From NCBI RefSeq assembly GCF_900537175.1, contig NZ_LS999834.1, forward strand, positions 437,406 through 501,405: 64,000 nucleotides of DNA. Direction: 5' to 3'. Position numbers and translations under genes: made by a program. The notes under the pieces were generated by a model. That model was not told the DNA's origin and did no database searches. It saw nothing but the letters and a program-made list of their open reading frames with translations. Source of the stretch: Lentilitoribacter sp. Alg239-R112. Its GTDB lineage: Bacteria; Pseudomonadota; Alphaproteobacteria; Rhizobiales; Rhizobiaceae. This document shows, one piece after another, positions 44,133 through 51,562 of this stretch (positions within the stretch are counted from its first letter, which is position 1; every line of letters starts with the position of its first letter).

Positions 44133-45860
44133 TCAGGCTGCATCACCGATTGCCCATTTGCGTAAAACTTTCGCTGCTCTTTCTTCACTAATCTCAACCA
44201 TAGAAGATAGTCTTTTTTCCGGGCCGCCTTTTACGCGCCCTGTAAAGCCCATACCTTCTTCAATAACGACACCATCATCACCACCACCACCGCCAAATGC
44301 TTCATCGGCATCAAAACCAAAATCAGCACCAAAGCCTTCCATAGAAGCACCGGGGGCACCAAGGTCTCCACCTATTCCTGGGGAGAAATCTGGCAATTCC
44401 AGACCATCAACATCTCCAAGACTATCCAAAGCATCTCCTCCAGCAGCGGCATCGGATCCAGTTCCACCTGTATTCAAGATTGGTTTTATGCCAAACCAAA
44501 CAATCAAGAATGCAACAACTATAAACGATATAGCGTTAATAATCGTACCTAGTTGCGCAGTTAACATTTCCATAAAGCCGCTGGTGGCAGGCCCGTCAGC
44601 AAGAATTTCCTCTGCTAAAAACTCCATTGTCGTTAGTTTGACGATATCACCACGATCAGCATCAAGACCAGCAGCGGTTGTTACAACCTGCTGAAGCTCC
44701 GCAATATATGCGGCAACTTGTTCATCCGTTGCGCCCTCGCCCAGCATCGCTTTTACACGAGTATCGTTGACAACAACCGCAATGGATAGTTTTTCAATCT
44801 CATAACTGTTCCGAACAGTCTGAATGACCTTTGAATTAATTTCATAATTCGTCTGCTCTTCTTTACGCTCAGCAAGTTCTTTGGACTGTGGAGTGTTTGC
44901 ACCGGCAGCGGTAGCCTGATCAGGAATATTTTGCTCTACTGTTGCTGGTGCATCTGAAGATGTCTGACTTGACGACTGATTATCTCTTGTTATCCGTGTA
45001 GAACGTTCTACGCGGGATTCCGGATCAAATACAGTTTCCTGTATCTGCTGGGTATCTGTATTGACCTTAGCCGTTACACTTGAGCGAAAGTTATCTAAAC
45101 CTAAAAATGGAGAGAGCGCTTTGTCGATATTATTTTCGATCTCATTCTGTAGCATTTGAACAATAGACATAGAACGATTGATATTGCTGTTGGAAAAATC
45201 ATCACCCGCTGCAAGTAGCTTTCCGGTTGAATCCAAAACAGTAACTTCATCGACGGTCAACCCTGGGACTGACGATGCAACTAGATGCCGAATTGAATCG
45301 GCAGAACGTCTTGCAACTGAATTACCGGTTTTTACCATCACAGAAGCCGATGGTTTACGTTCGCCACTTCTGAAGTTTCCACTATCGGCCATGACAATAT
45401 GAACGCGTGCAGCGTTAATGCCATTAATCTTTTGAATGGTGCGAGCAATCTCACCCTCCAATGCACGGACTCTAGTGACCTCTTGCATAAAACTTGTCAA
45501 ACCTAAAGAGCCGACATTGTCAAACAATTCATATCCAGCGCTAGAACTATTTGGTAGGCCACGTTCGGCTAGAATTGCACGCGCTTGTAATGCTGTTCCA
45601 GCTGGAACAAGCACGCTGGTTCCGTCTGCTCCGACTGTGTAATTGATTTGGGCTTCTGACAAAGCAATACCAATTTGATTGATATCATCTCCGGTCAGCC
45701 CGATATAAAGCGATTCAGTGGATGGTTTGTTGAGAAAAAGCCCTGCTGCAATAATAACTGCAATGGCAACCGCCCCTACTGCACCCAGTGCTAGCAATCG
45801 GCCTTGGCCTAGTTCGGACAGATTTTTACCAATCTGAGATAATTGATTGAACAGATTCAT
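44133..45860 (-). CDS. fliF: MS-ring protein FliF
   Basis: 575 residues. A first membrane helix (LLALGAVGAVAIAVIIAAGLFL), the YscJ/FliF domain (ESLYIGLTGDDINQIGIALSEAQINYTVGADGTSVLVPAGTALQARAILAERGLPNSSSAGYELFD) and a second membrane helix near residue 445 are all present. The C-terminal tail is Gly/Asp-rich (DALDSLGDVDGLELPDFSPGIGGDLGAPGA...) before the FliG-binding end (EISEERAAKVLRKWAIGDAA). It is transcribed alone from a shared-type promoter. Confidence 0.95.
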   Translation of the reverse strand: MNLFNQLSQIGKNLSELGQGRLLALGAVGAVAIAVIIAAGLFLNKPSTESLYIGLTGDDINQIGIALSEAQINYTVGADGTSVLVPAGTALQARAILAERGLPNSSSAGYELFDNVGSLGLTSFMQEVTRVRALEGEIARTIQKINGINAARVHIVMADSGNFRSGERKPSASVMVKTGNSVARRSADSIRHLVASSVPGLTVDEVTVLDSTGKLLAAGDDFSNSNINRSMSIVQMLQNEIENNIDKALSPFLGLDNFRSSVTAKVNTDTQQIQETVFDPESRVERSTRITRDNQSSSQTSSDAPATVEQNIPDQATAAGANTPQSKELAERKEEQTNYEINSKVIQTVRNSYEIEKLSIAVVVNDTRVKAMLGEGATDEQVAAYIAELQQVVTTAAGLDADRGDIVKLTTMEFLAEEILADGPATSGFMEMLTAQLGTIINAISFIVVAFLIVWFGIKPILNTGGTGSDAAAGGDALDSLGDVDGLELPDFSPGIGGDLGAPGASMEGFGADFGFDADEAFGGGGGDDGVVIEEGMGFTGRVKGGPEKRLSSMVEISEERAAKVLRKWAIGDAA

Positions 45861-45893
45861 TCCACAACCACACTTGAGATCTCTTAATGGCTC

Positions 45894-45930
45894 AATCTAG
45901 TGCGCGAAACTTGTGTGAAGGTGTCTTCAC
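45894..45930 (-). promoter_or_regulatory. Flagellar promoter of the shared type, upstream of fliF
   Basis: Minus-strand 14-mer CACCTTCACACAAG (45910-45923), then 10 nt, then TAGATT (45894-45899), 33 nt upstream of the fliF ATG. An inverted repeat GTGAAG-N4-CTTCAC (45915-45930) overlaps the element, so a second half-site faces the other way. Confidence 0.7.
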
Positions 45931-46097
45931 CCGGAATTTTTCAGCTATAATGATTTATAACAATATAGAAACAAACCAAATTTCGAGCATTAACAGGTAG
46001 GAGATTTGAATTCTGATGACGCCCGTAATCACTACAAATATTCTCATGCGCAGAATTACCAACTCGACAAAATTATGAGATTTCGTGCCGGAACTAT

Positions 46098-46514
46098 TTA
46101 GCTTACATTTGCCAAACCAACCTCAATTGGAACAGGCATAAGGAAAACATTTCGTGCAATTTCTGACGATAACCTATCTGCAGAGTACCATTTAGTAAGG
46201 ATGGTTTTTGACATCATATCAGGATTTAATTCCATGAAATCTTCGAAATTGCTCGCTGATGAATCTACCATCCGCTCGGCTATCAAGCTCATAAATGCAT
46301 AAGTTATTGTCAGATTGAATTTTTGTGGCACACCCATATCAGTAGCAAGTGCACGAATGCCCTTCGCGTAGATTGAAGTTGCATCAATGAAATCATACTT
46401 GTCCAGTAGTTCAAACGCAACTTGAACATGTTCGGCATGATGAAAGCTATTATTATCAACTTCATGCGCTTCAAAAGAACGAGTCAGTTCTGAATAACAA
46501 TTTTCCTTTTTCAT
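46098..46514 (-). CDS. Conserved protein of unknown function, partner of the ribbon-helix-helix gene
   Basis: 138 residues, soluble and helical. FHHAEHVQVAFELLDKYDFIDATSIYAKGIRALATDMGVPQKFNLTITYAFMSLIAERM and a later FEDFMELNPDM...LTKWYSADRLSSEIARNVFLMPVP are the notable blocks. The H-H-x-E-H pattern near residue 25 might bind a metal. I do not recognise a named family. It overlaps the upstream RHH-like gene by 4 nt, so the two are almost certainly co-translated. Confidence 0.65.
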   Translation of the reverse strand: MKKENCYSELTRSFEAHEVDNNSFHHAEHVQVAFELLDKYDFIDATSIYAKGIRALATDMGVPQKFNLTITYAFMSLIAERMVDSSASNFEDFMELNPDMMSKTILTKWYSADRLSSEIARNVFLMPVPIEVGLANVS

Positions 46515-46762
46515 TCCTTAGCTTCCTTCGAGCTGTGACTGTCGGATGCGGTCAAATCTAAATCATAAACGCTCTTGAGTTTTTGTATTTTAGCAAGCGT
46601 CTCGGCAGAGAAAGGAGGCTTACTTTCAAAGCTATGTAGCGCGATACCTTCAATCAGGTCACCAACAGACATATCAAGATGTTCGGCAAGCCCCTTAAGG
46701 ACCTTCAGGAGCCTCTTGTCGATTCTAATTCCGGTTTGAACACGTTCAAATTTCTTTTCCAT
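46511..46762 (-). CDS. Small ribbon-helix-helix-like DNA-binding protein
   Basis: 83 residues from ATG 46760-46762 (MEKKFERVQTGIRIDKRLLKVLKGLAEHLDMSVGDLIEGIALHSFESK). The short strand TGIRIDKRLL followed by two helices fits a ribbon-helix-helix fold as in CopG/Arc proteins. An in-frame GTG 22 codons upstream is less likely, because the extension is hydrophobic and unlike the family. An inverted repeat at 46775-46786 directly upstream could be its operator. Confidence 0.6.
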   Translation of the reverse strand: MEKKFERVQTGIRIDKRLLKVLKGLAEHLDMSVGDLIEGIALHSFESKPPFSAETLAKIQKLKSVYDLDLTASDSHSSKEAKE

Positions 46763-46774
46763 AAATATATCTAT

Positions 46775-46786
46775 GTACCAAGGTAC
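46775..46786. promoter_or_regulatory. Inverted repeat GTACC-N2-GGTAC upstream of the RHH-like gene
   Basis: A perfect 5-bp inverted repeat with a 2-bp spacer, 12 nt upstream of the start codon. RHH proteins bind short palindromes as dimers, so autoregulation is a reasonable guess. Short palindromes also occur by chance. Confidence 0.35.
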
Positions 46787-46919
46787 TAAGTTATGCAAGA
46801 GAAAATTGAAAGAAACATTAATTCCCACTCGCCATCACCCATTCAGTTAGCATGTAAAGTTGTGACCAATTGCCAATGCTGCCGCGCCGGCTCAAAACAG
46901 CAACGTCTGAAGCGGCGCA

Positions 46920-47753
46920 TTATGAATTGATCGCATGGACGATGTTTACAGGAAGCAATTCTGCATCGAGCATGTATTGCTCTAGTCTGGGAGAGCATTG
47001 CCACTCGCGGCGCATCGCCAAATAAACTTCAATGGTTTTATCTTGTAGCGTAATTCGCCGTTGTTCACCTCTAAGCAAAAGATTTTTTTCCGTTGCTCTT
47101 GACGAGACCAACTCGATAATACTGGTGTTGTAACCGGCCATTTCCAACAATAACGCGCGCATACTATCAGCTAGCATATGAACAAGCTTTTCACGGATAA
47201 TCGTATGATTTGCCATTGATCTCGCATTTTCCGGCGGTTTCATAGATTTGCGAAAACTGTGTTGACAGCACGACACGGATAACACATTTCGCGCGTCGTT
47301 CTGTAACCCTAGAAACAAAGCTTTGTCTGTTGCCATGTCGCAGGCATGAAGTGCATATACAGCATCTGGACGCTCCCCAAGCTGGAAATCGGCAATATCT
47401 TCCGCATGAAAATACATCTCGTCAAATCCAAGGCTGCGCGCGATCCTTTCATTCTTTTTCATTAGATCTGCGTTGGTGTCAATGCAATGAATGCGAACAG
47501 GGCGATTGAGAATTTGATGATAAAATTTGTAAACTAGAAAACTCAAGTAACAATTACCTGCGCCGGCTTCTACAAAAATTAGTTCTCGTTTCGTTGAATA
47601 TTTCTTTGTGCGAACGTGAATAGCTTCGAGATAGGCTAAAACCTGTTGCATTTTCGCAGTTCTGTCTTGGCGTGCCTTTTTCTCCGGAACCAAAAGTCCA
47701 AGGTTTTGACCAAAAGTGCTGAGTTCAATCAGCGCAGCGCGTTCAATTAACAT
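46920..47753 (-). CDS. SAM-dependent methyltransferase (Methyltransf_32-like)
   Basis: 277 residues from ATG 47751-47753, with GGAG 6 nt upstream; a GTG start at 47849 would add 32 residues. EAGAGNCYLSFLVYKFY (motif I, SAM-binding), RIHCIDTNADLMKKNERIARSLGF (motif II) and PDAVYALHACDMATDKALFLGLQNDARNVLSVSCCQHSF resemble the Methyltransf_32 family, which includes eukaryotic METTL25-type proteins. The substrate is unknown. The gene stands alone between the RHH pair and the che operon. Confidence 0.72.
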   Translation of the reverse strand: MLIERAALIELSTFGQNLGLLVPEKKARQDRTAKMQQVLAYLEAIHVRTKKYSTKRELIFVEAGAGNCYLSFLVYKFYHQILNRPVRIHCIDTNADLMKKNERIARSLGFDEMYFHAEDIADFQLGERPDAVYALHACDMATDKALFLGLQNDARNVLSVSCCQHSFRKSMKPPENARSMANHTIIREKLVHMLADSMRALLLEMAGYNTSIIELVSSRATEKNLLLRGEQRRITLQDKTIEVYLAMRREWQCSPRLEQYMLDAELLPVNIVHAINS

Positions 47754-47849
47754 GAACATCTCCAAAATCTGGAGGTGTCTAGACTTTGAAATGTCTGGGG
47801 TCGATTTTTTAAAAAGGGATTGAGTAGGAACGCAACTCCGCAGAGACAC

Positions 47850-48226
47850 CCATACAAATCCAAGTCACACCCAAACGAGAGGTAACGAGCAAATCGTCGA
47901 CCTCAGATACTCAGAAAATAACTTTCCGAGAAATTACAAATGTGATTTTAAGGTTTGTATGTATGATTCTACAGTCCCAGAGCGCCATATATTCAGAGGC
48001 TAATCCGGGCGGGCATTTCCTTTCATTTCAGGGCAGCAAAAGCCCCTGAGAAAACGTACATATAAGCAAGGTAAATGAAATTCAACCCGAAATTAGATTT
48101 TTGAGTAATTTGAGTGGCAACAATTTACCCACTCGTGCACATTAGGTGCGTTTTGCGCCGTAAATTCTTGTATTAAGAATAATCAGTTCTGGTAAGTGTA
48201 AACAATTTATCCAAAAAATTGAAACT
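47850..48226. other. Intergenic region between cheT and the methyltransferase gene
   Basis: No gene seen. A hairpin-forming stretch at about 48027-48055 (CAGGGC paired with GCCCCTG) lies 170-200 nt downstream of cheT but has no T tract in that direction, so it is not a clear terminator. Confidence 0.5.
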
Positions 48227-48619
48227 CTAGAAGAAGTCTAAATCACCGGATGCTTTCTCATAGGCATCAGCTGAGATCATAGTCTTTTCTGGAGATGACA
48301 AGCGCTGTTTCAAGTCAGAAAGCGTTATGAGATTAAGCGCTGTGGTCACATCAACCAACTGCTCTACATCTACTTCGTCGGACATCGATTCCAAAAAATC
48401 CGCTAAACCCCGTGATTTCTGTACAGCTAAATCAATACCTTGCAAAAGCTTCATATGCTCGGTTGCATCAACATTGCTGGCGACATCTTCGTTTTCTAGC
48501 ATCGGCTCCAGTCGTTCGATCAAAATTGCAACGTCACGCAATTCTGTTCCCACACGATTTAAAATCGCCGTTAGAGGCTCTTGCAGATCACCTGCTATAT
48601 TTTGACTGTAATTCGACAT
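48227..48619 (-). CDS. cheT: Chemotaxis protein CheT (CheZ-like phosphatase candidate)
   Basis: 130 residues, helical, last gene of the che operon. This matches the position of S. meliloti orf10/cheT, reported to help dephosphorylate a CheY. The helix LLQGIDLAVQKSRGLADFLESM contains D63-L-A-V-Q67, which fits the CheZ active-site motif DxxxQ. The C-terminus is SGDLDFF, similar to the CheD end KDDIEFF. It lies 44 nt after cheD. The name rests on synteny, size and this motif. Confidence 0.72.
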   Translation of the reverse strand: MSNYSQNIAGDLQEPLTAILNRVGTELRDVAILIERLEPMLENEDVASNVDATEHMKLLQGIDLAVQKSRGLADFLESMSDEVDVEQLVDVTTALNLITLSDLKQRLSSPEKTMISADAYEKASGDLDFF

Positions 48620-48663
48620 TTACGCGTCCTTTTACAAACTATACTCTGATAAATATGAACAAA

Positions 48664-49218
48664 TCAGAAAAATTCGATATCATCTTTTGGTGCTGCAACC
48701 GCTGCGGTCTTAACAATTGGCTTACGCTCCCGGGCGACTACTTTCTCAGCTTCACTACCGTTTAGAATGCACTGGCGAGCCCGACCACTTACGGGCCAGT
48801 ATTCTAATTTCCGGCCGTGGTCACCACCAACATTTGTACCGACTATCCTTATTCCTTCATCCTCAAGAAATGTCTTGGCAAAGATGGCGTTTTTCTCACC
48901 AACGTTGGAAAGACCGGGTATTGTCTTTCCTCCACCAATGATCTTCGCTTCAATGCGGTCTCGACTGGCGCCTTTTTTTAGGAGACCATTGATCAAAAGC
49001 TCCATCAGGTGAACACCATAGCGTGCACTTTCACCACCTTCACTACGCGAGCCGTCACCAGGAAGTAGAAAATGGTTCATACCTCCCACCCCTGCAATTG
49101 GGTCACGTAAACACGCAGCTATACAAGAACCCAGAATAGTTGAAAGAACAACATCGTTGTCATCAGTTACCTGATACTCACCTTGTATAATATTTATCTT
49201 TTTAACCGCTGAATTCAT
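48664..49218 (-). CDS. cheD: Receptor glutamine deamidase CheD
   Basis: 184 residues from ATG 49216-49218, 2 nt after the cheY2 stop; a TTG two codons upstream also exists. The catalytic Cys is in [26 protein letters not shown] (about residue 32) with the His in [26 protein letters not shown] is also typical. CheD deamidates receptor glutamines and modulates adaptation. The C-terminal peptide KDDIEFF resembles the end of CheT. Confidence 0.93.
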   Translation of the reverse strand: MNSAVKKINIIQGEYQVTDDNDVVLSTILGSCIAACLRDPIAGVGGMNHFLLPGDGSRSEGGESARYGVHLMELLINGLLKKGASRDRIEAKIIGGGKTIPGLSNVGEKNAIFAKTFLEDEGIRIVGTNVGGDHGRKLEYWPVSGRARQCILNGSEAEKVVARERKPIVKTAAVAAPKDDIEFF

Positions 49219-49220
49219 AC

Positions 49221-49607
49221 TCAAAGCGCTCCAAATACTGCTTCAATGGCGGCCTTCATTTTCTCAATAGTAAATGGCTTAGCAAGCACATTATTTGCGC
49301 CAAGAGCCGCTGCTTTACGCACAAGTTCTTTATCTCCTTGCGCTGTTAAAATTATGAATGCAGCTCTCTGTGTCGCCGGATTTTTACGAACGCCCTCTAA
49401 GAACCCAAGACCATCCATCTTTGGCATGTTGAAATCAGAGATCACGAGATGATGTGGTTGCGTTCGCATTATCTGGAGGCCTTGCGCTCCATCAGCTGCA
49501 ACTGTGATATTCTTAAATCCGAGTGACTGAAGTGCTTCAGACAATAATAATCGGCTCGTTACCTGATCGTCGACAACTAAGACCTTAATTTTTTGCGCAA
49601 TAGACAT
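49221..49607 (-). CDS. cheY2: Chemotaxis response regulator CheY2
   Basis: 128 residues, single receiver domain. D13/D14, phosphoacceptor D58 ([14 protein letters not shown]), T87 ([10 protein letters not shown]) and K109 (VLAKPF) are present. In S. meliloti the CheY in this place, between cheB and cheD, is the main output that slows the motor, while CheY1 acts as phosphate sink. It overlaps cheB by 1 nt. Confidence 0.92.
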   Translation of the reverse strand: MSIAQKIKVLVVDDQVTSRLLLSEALQSLGFKNITVAADGAQGLQIMRTQPHHLVISDFNMPKMDGLGFLEGVRKNPATQRAAFIILTAQGDKELVRKAAALGANNVLAKPFTIEKMKAAIEAVFGAL

Positions 49608-50668
49608 TAGGCTACCCTATCCCTTCTGATTGCTGTTAACTTACATATTTGTTCTGCAATATCTTCTATGGAGTGCTGTGATTCCACAGCACCAATTTCA
49701 AATGCGACCTTCGGCATTCCATATACAACGCACGATTTCTCATTTTGCCCAACTGTATTTGCACCTGCTTTACGCATCTCCAATAATCCGTTGGCACCAT
49801 CGCGGCCCATACCGGTTAGAATAACACCCACCGCTTTTTTCTTTGCAATTCTAGCTACTGATGCGAACAACACATCGACCGACGGACAATGACCAGATAC
49901 TGGATCGCCTTCCCGTAGCGAAATTAACGGAGCAACCTTTCCGGTAACTTCCATCTGGCACGTACCACCAGGAGCTAGTAATACTTTCCCCACTTCTAGG
50001 CGATCACCATCTTCTGCTTCTTTAACTTTTGGAGCTGAAAGTCTGTCCAATCTCGCCGCGAAGCTTCCTGTAAAAGCTGGGGGCATATGTTGCGTAATGA
50101 CCGTTGGAGGGCAATTTGCAGGGAACTTAGAAATAACATTTATGAGTGCTTCGACACCACCTGTAGATGAACCAATTGCGATAATTTTTCTAGCTGGCGA
50201 ATAGTCTTGAAAACCTGCACTTGCAACTGGCCGAGTAGCCGTTGTCGGTTTAGGAGTTCTTTTGACCATAGGAAGTTTTGATCGTCCTGCAGCTTTTACA
50301 ACTTCATTTATCCGATCAAATGTTGAACTATCTCCGGCACTTGGTTTACCGATACAATCGAATGCACCGAGTTCCAATGCATCAAGACTTGCTTGCGCAC
50401 CTCTATGAGTAAGTGTCGACACCATAATTACTGGCATCGGTCTGAGCGTCATAATCTTCTCAAGAAATTCTAAGCCATTCATGTTCGGCATCTCGACATC
50501 AAGCGTTATGACATCCGGGTTTAGCGCCTTAATTGCACTGCGAGCCTGAAGCGCATCCCCTGCTTCACCAATTACTTCAATTTCTGGGTCGGCACTTAGC
50601 GCATTGCGAATAAGGCCACGCATCGCTGCGGAATCATCGACGACTAGAACTTTGACTGGATTGATCAT
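49607..50668 (-). CDS. cheB: Chemotaxis methylesterase CheB
   Basis: 353 residues. Receiver domain with D57 ([16 protein letters not shown]), a linker with Pro/Thr residues, then the esterase domain with the catalytic triad in [12 protein letters not shown] (Ser), [17 protein letters not shown] (His) and [13 protein letters not shown] (Asp). It removes methyl groups from receptors when phosphorylated by CheA. It starts 5 nt downstream of cheR. Confidence 0.96.
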   Translation of the reverse strand: MINPVKVLVVDDSAAMRGLIRNALSADPEIEVIGEAGDALQARSAIKALNPDVITLDVEMPNMNGLEFLEKIMTLRPMPVIMVSTLTHRGAQASLDALELGAFDCIGKPSAGDSSTFDRINEVVKAAGRSKLPMVKRTPKPTTATRPVASAGFQDYSPARKIIAIGSSTGGVEALINVISKFPANCPPTVITQHMPPAFTGSFAARLDRLSAPKVKEAEDGDRLEVGKVLLAPGGTCQMEVTGKVAPLISLREGDPVSGHCPSVDVLFASVARIAKKKAVGVILTGMGRDGANGLLEMRKAGANTVGQNEKSCVVYGMPKVAFEIGAVESQHSIEDIAEQICKLTAIRRDRVA

Positions 50669-50673
50669 CTAGC

Positions 50674-51552
50674 TCACCCCGTAAACCTGAATGCAGTTAC
50701 GCCGACACTATCGAATTTGCTTTTAGCCGGACCCGATAAACGCTCTGAATGGCCGATATAAAGATAGCCTTCTTTCGGAAGAACTTCTGCGTAACGTTGC
50801 CAAATTTTTGCTTGCGTTTGATCATCGAAATAAATGACAACATTTCGGCAAAAAATAACATCAAACTTGCCTCTAAATGGCCAGTCGCGCAGCAAATTCA
50901 ATTCGCGGAAAGAAATGAGTTCTTTTAAACTTTGATTAGCTTGGAACTTTCCATCACCTATCTCTGTAAAATGCTCACGCCTCATACCCGGATCCACGGG
51001 CTCTATCGCCTCCGGTGTATATATCCCCTGATTTGCACTTGCGACAACTTTAGGATCAATGTCTGATGCCAGAATTTTAAAATCATGTTTTGCAGCATCC
51101 GGGAAAACCGAAAGAACAGTCATAGCTAAAGAATATGGCTCATGACCCAGTGAACATGCAGAGGACCATATGCGAACGCGTCCGCCCGCACGTGCGCGCT
51201 TGACCAAATCGGGCAATACGTCTTTTGCTAGATGTTCAAAATGATGACGCTCACGGTAGAATTTGGTGAAATTCGTCGTCAACTGCGACAACATTTCTCT
51301 GCGTTCATCAGCACCTCGTTCTGAGCTTACGAGTTCACAATACTGCCTAAACGAGCTCATCCCTATCTTACGCAACCTTTTTGAAAGGCGTGAATACACC
51401 AAAGATGCCTTGCTTTCATTTAGAAAAATACCGGCATCAGCATAAATCATATCAGCAATCTCAGCCAAATCACGACGCGTGAGGGGTGAATCTCCCATAG
51501 CGAGTTCATCGGTCGGAGACCCGTTTTTTAATATAGAATTCGGACTACTCAC
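50674..51552 (-). CDS. cheR: Chemotaxis methyltransferase CheR
   Basis: 292 residues. RIWSSACSLGHEPYSLAMTVLSVFP is the SAM-binding motif (family-typical G changed to S in places). FDVIFCRNVVIYFDDQTQAKIWQRYAEVLPKEGYLYIGHSERLSG is the conserved C-terminal block. It methylates receptor glutamates. It follows cheA after 10 nt; in S. meliloti a cheW lies between these two genes, but here there is none. Confidence 0.95.
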   Translation of the reverse strand: MSSPNSILKNGSPTDELAMGDSPLTRRDLAEIADMIYADAGIFLNESKASLVYSRLSKRLRKIGMSSFRQYCELVSSERGADERREMLSQLTTNFTKFYRERHHFEHLAKDVLPDLVKRARAGGRVRIWSSACSLGHEPYSLAMTVLSVFPDAAKHDFKILASDIDPKVVASANQGIYTPEAIEPVDPGMRREHFTEIGDGKFQANQSLKELISFRELNLLRDWPFRGKFDVIFCRNVVIYFDDQTQAKIWQRYAEVLPKEGYLYIGHSERLSGPAKSKFDSVGVTAFRFTG

Positions 51553-51562
51553 TATACAATTC

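Noticed and set aside
44158..44694. A 178-codon ORF antisense to the fliF 3' part
   Set aside because: A shadow of the Gly/Asp-rich FliF tail; no family pattern and no ribosome site.
48027..48055. Terminator hairpin for the che operon
   Set aside because: The stem is bulged, there is no T tract in the right direction, and it lies 170 nt or more downstream of cheT.
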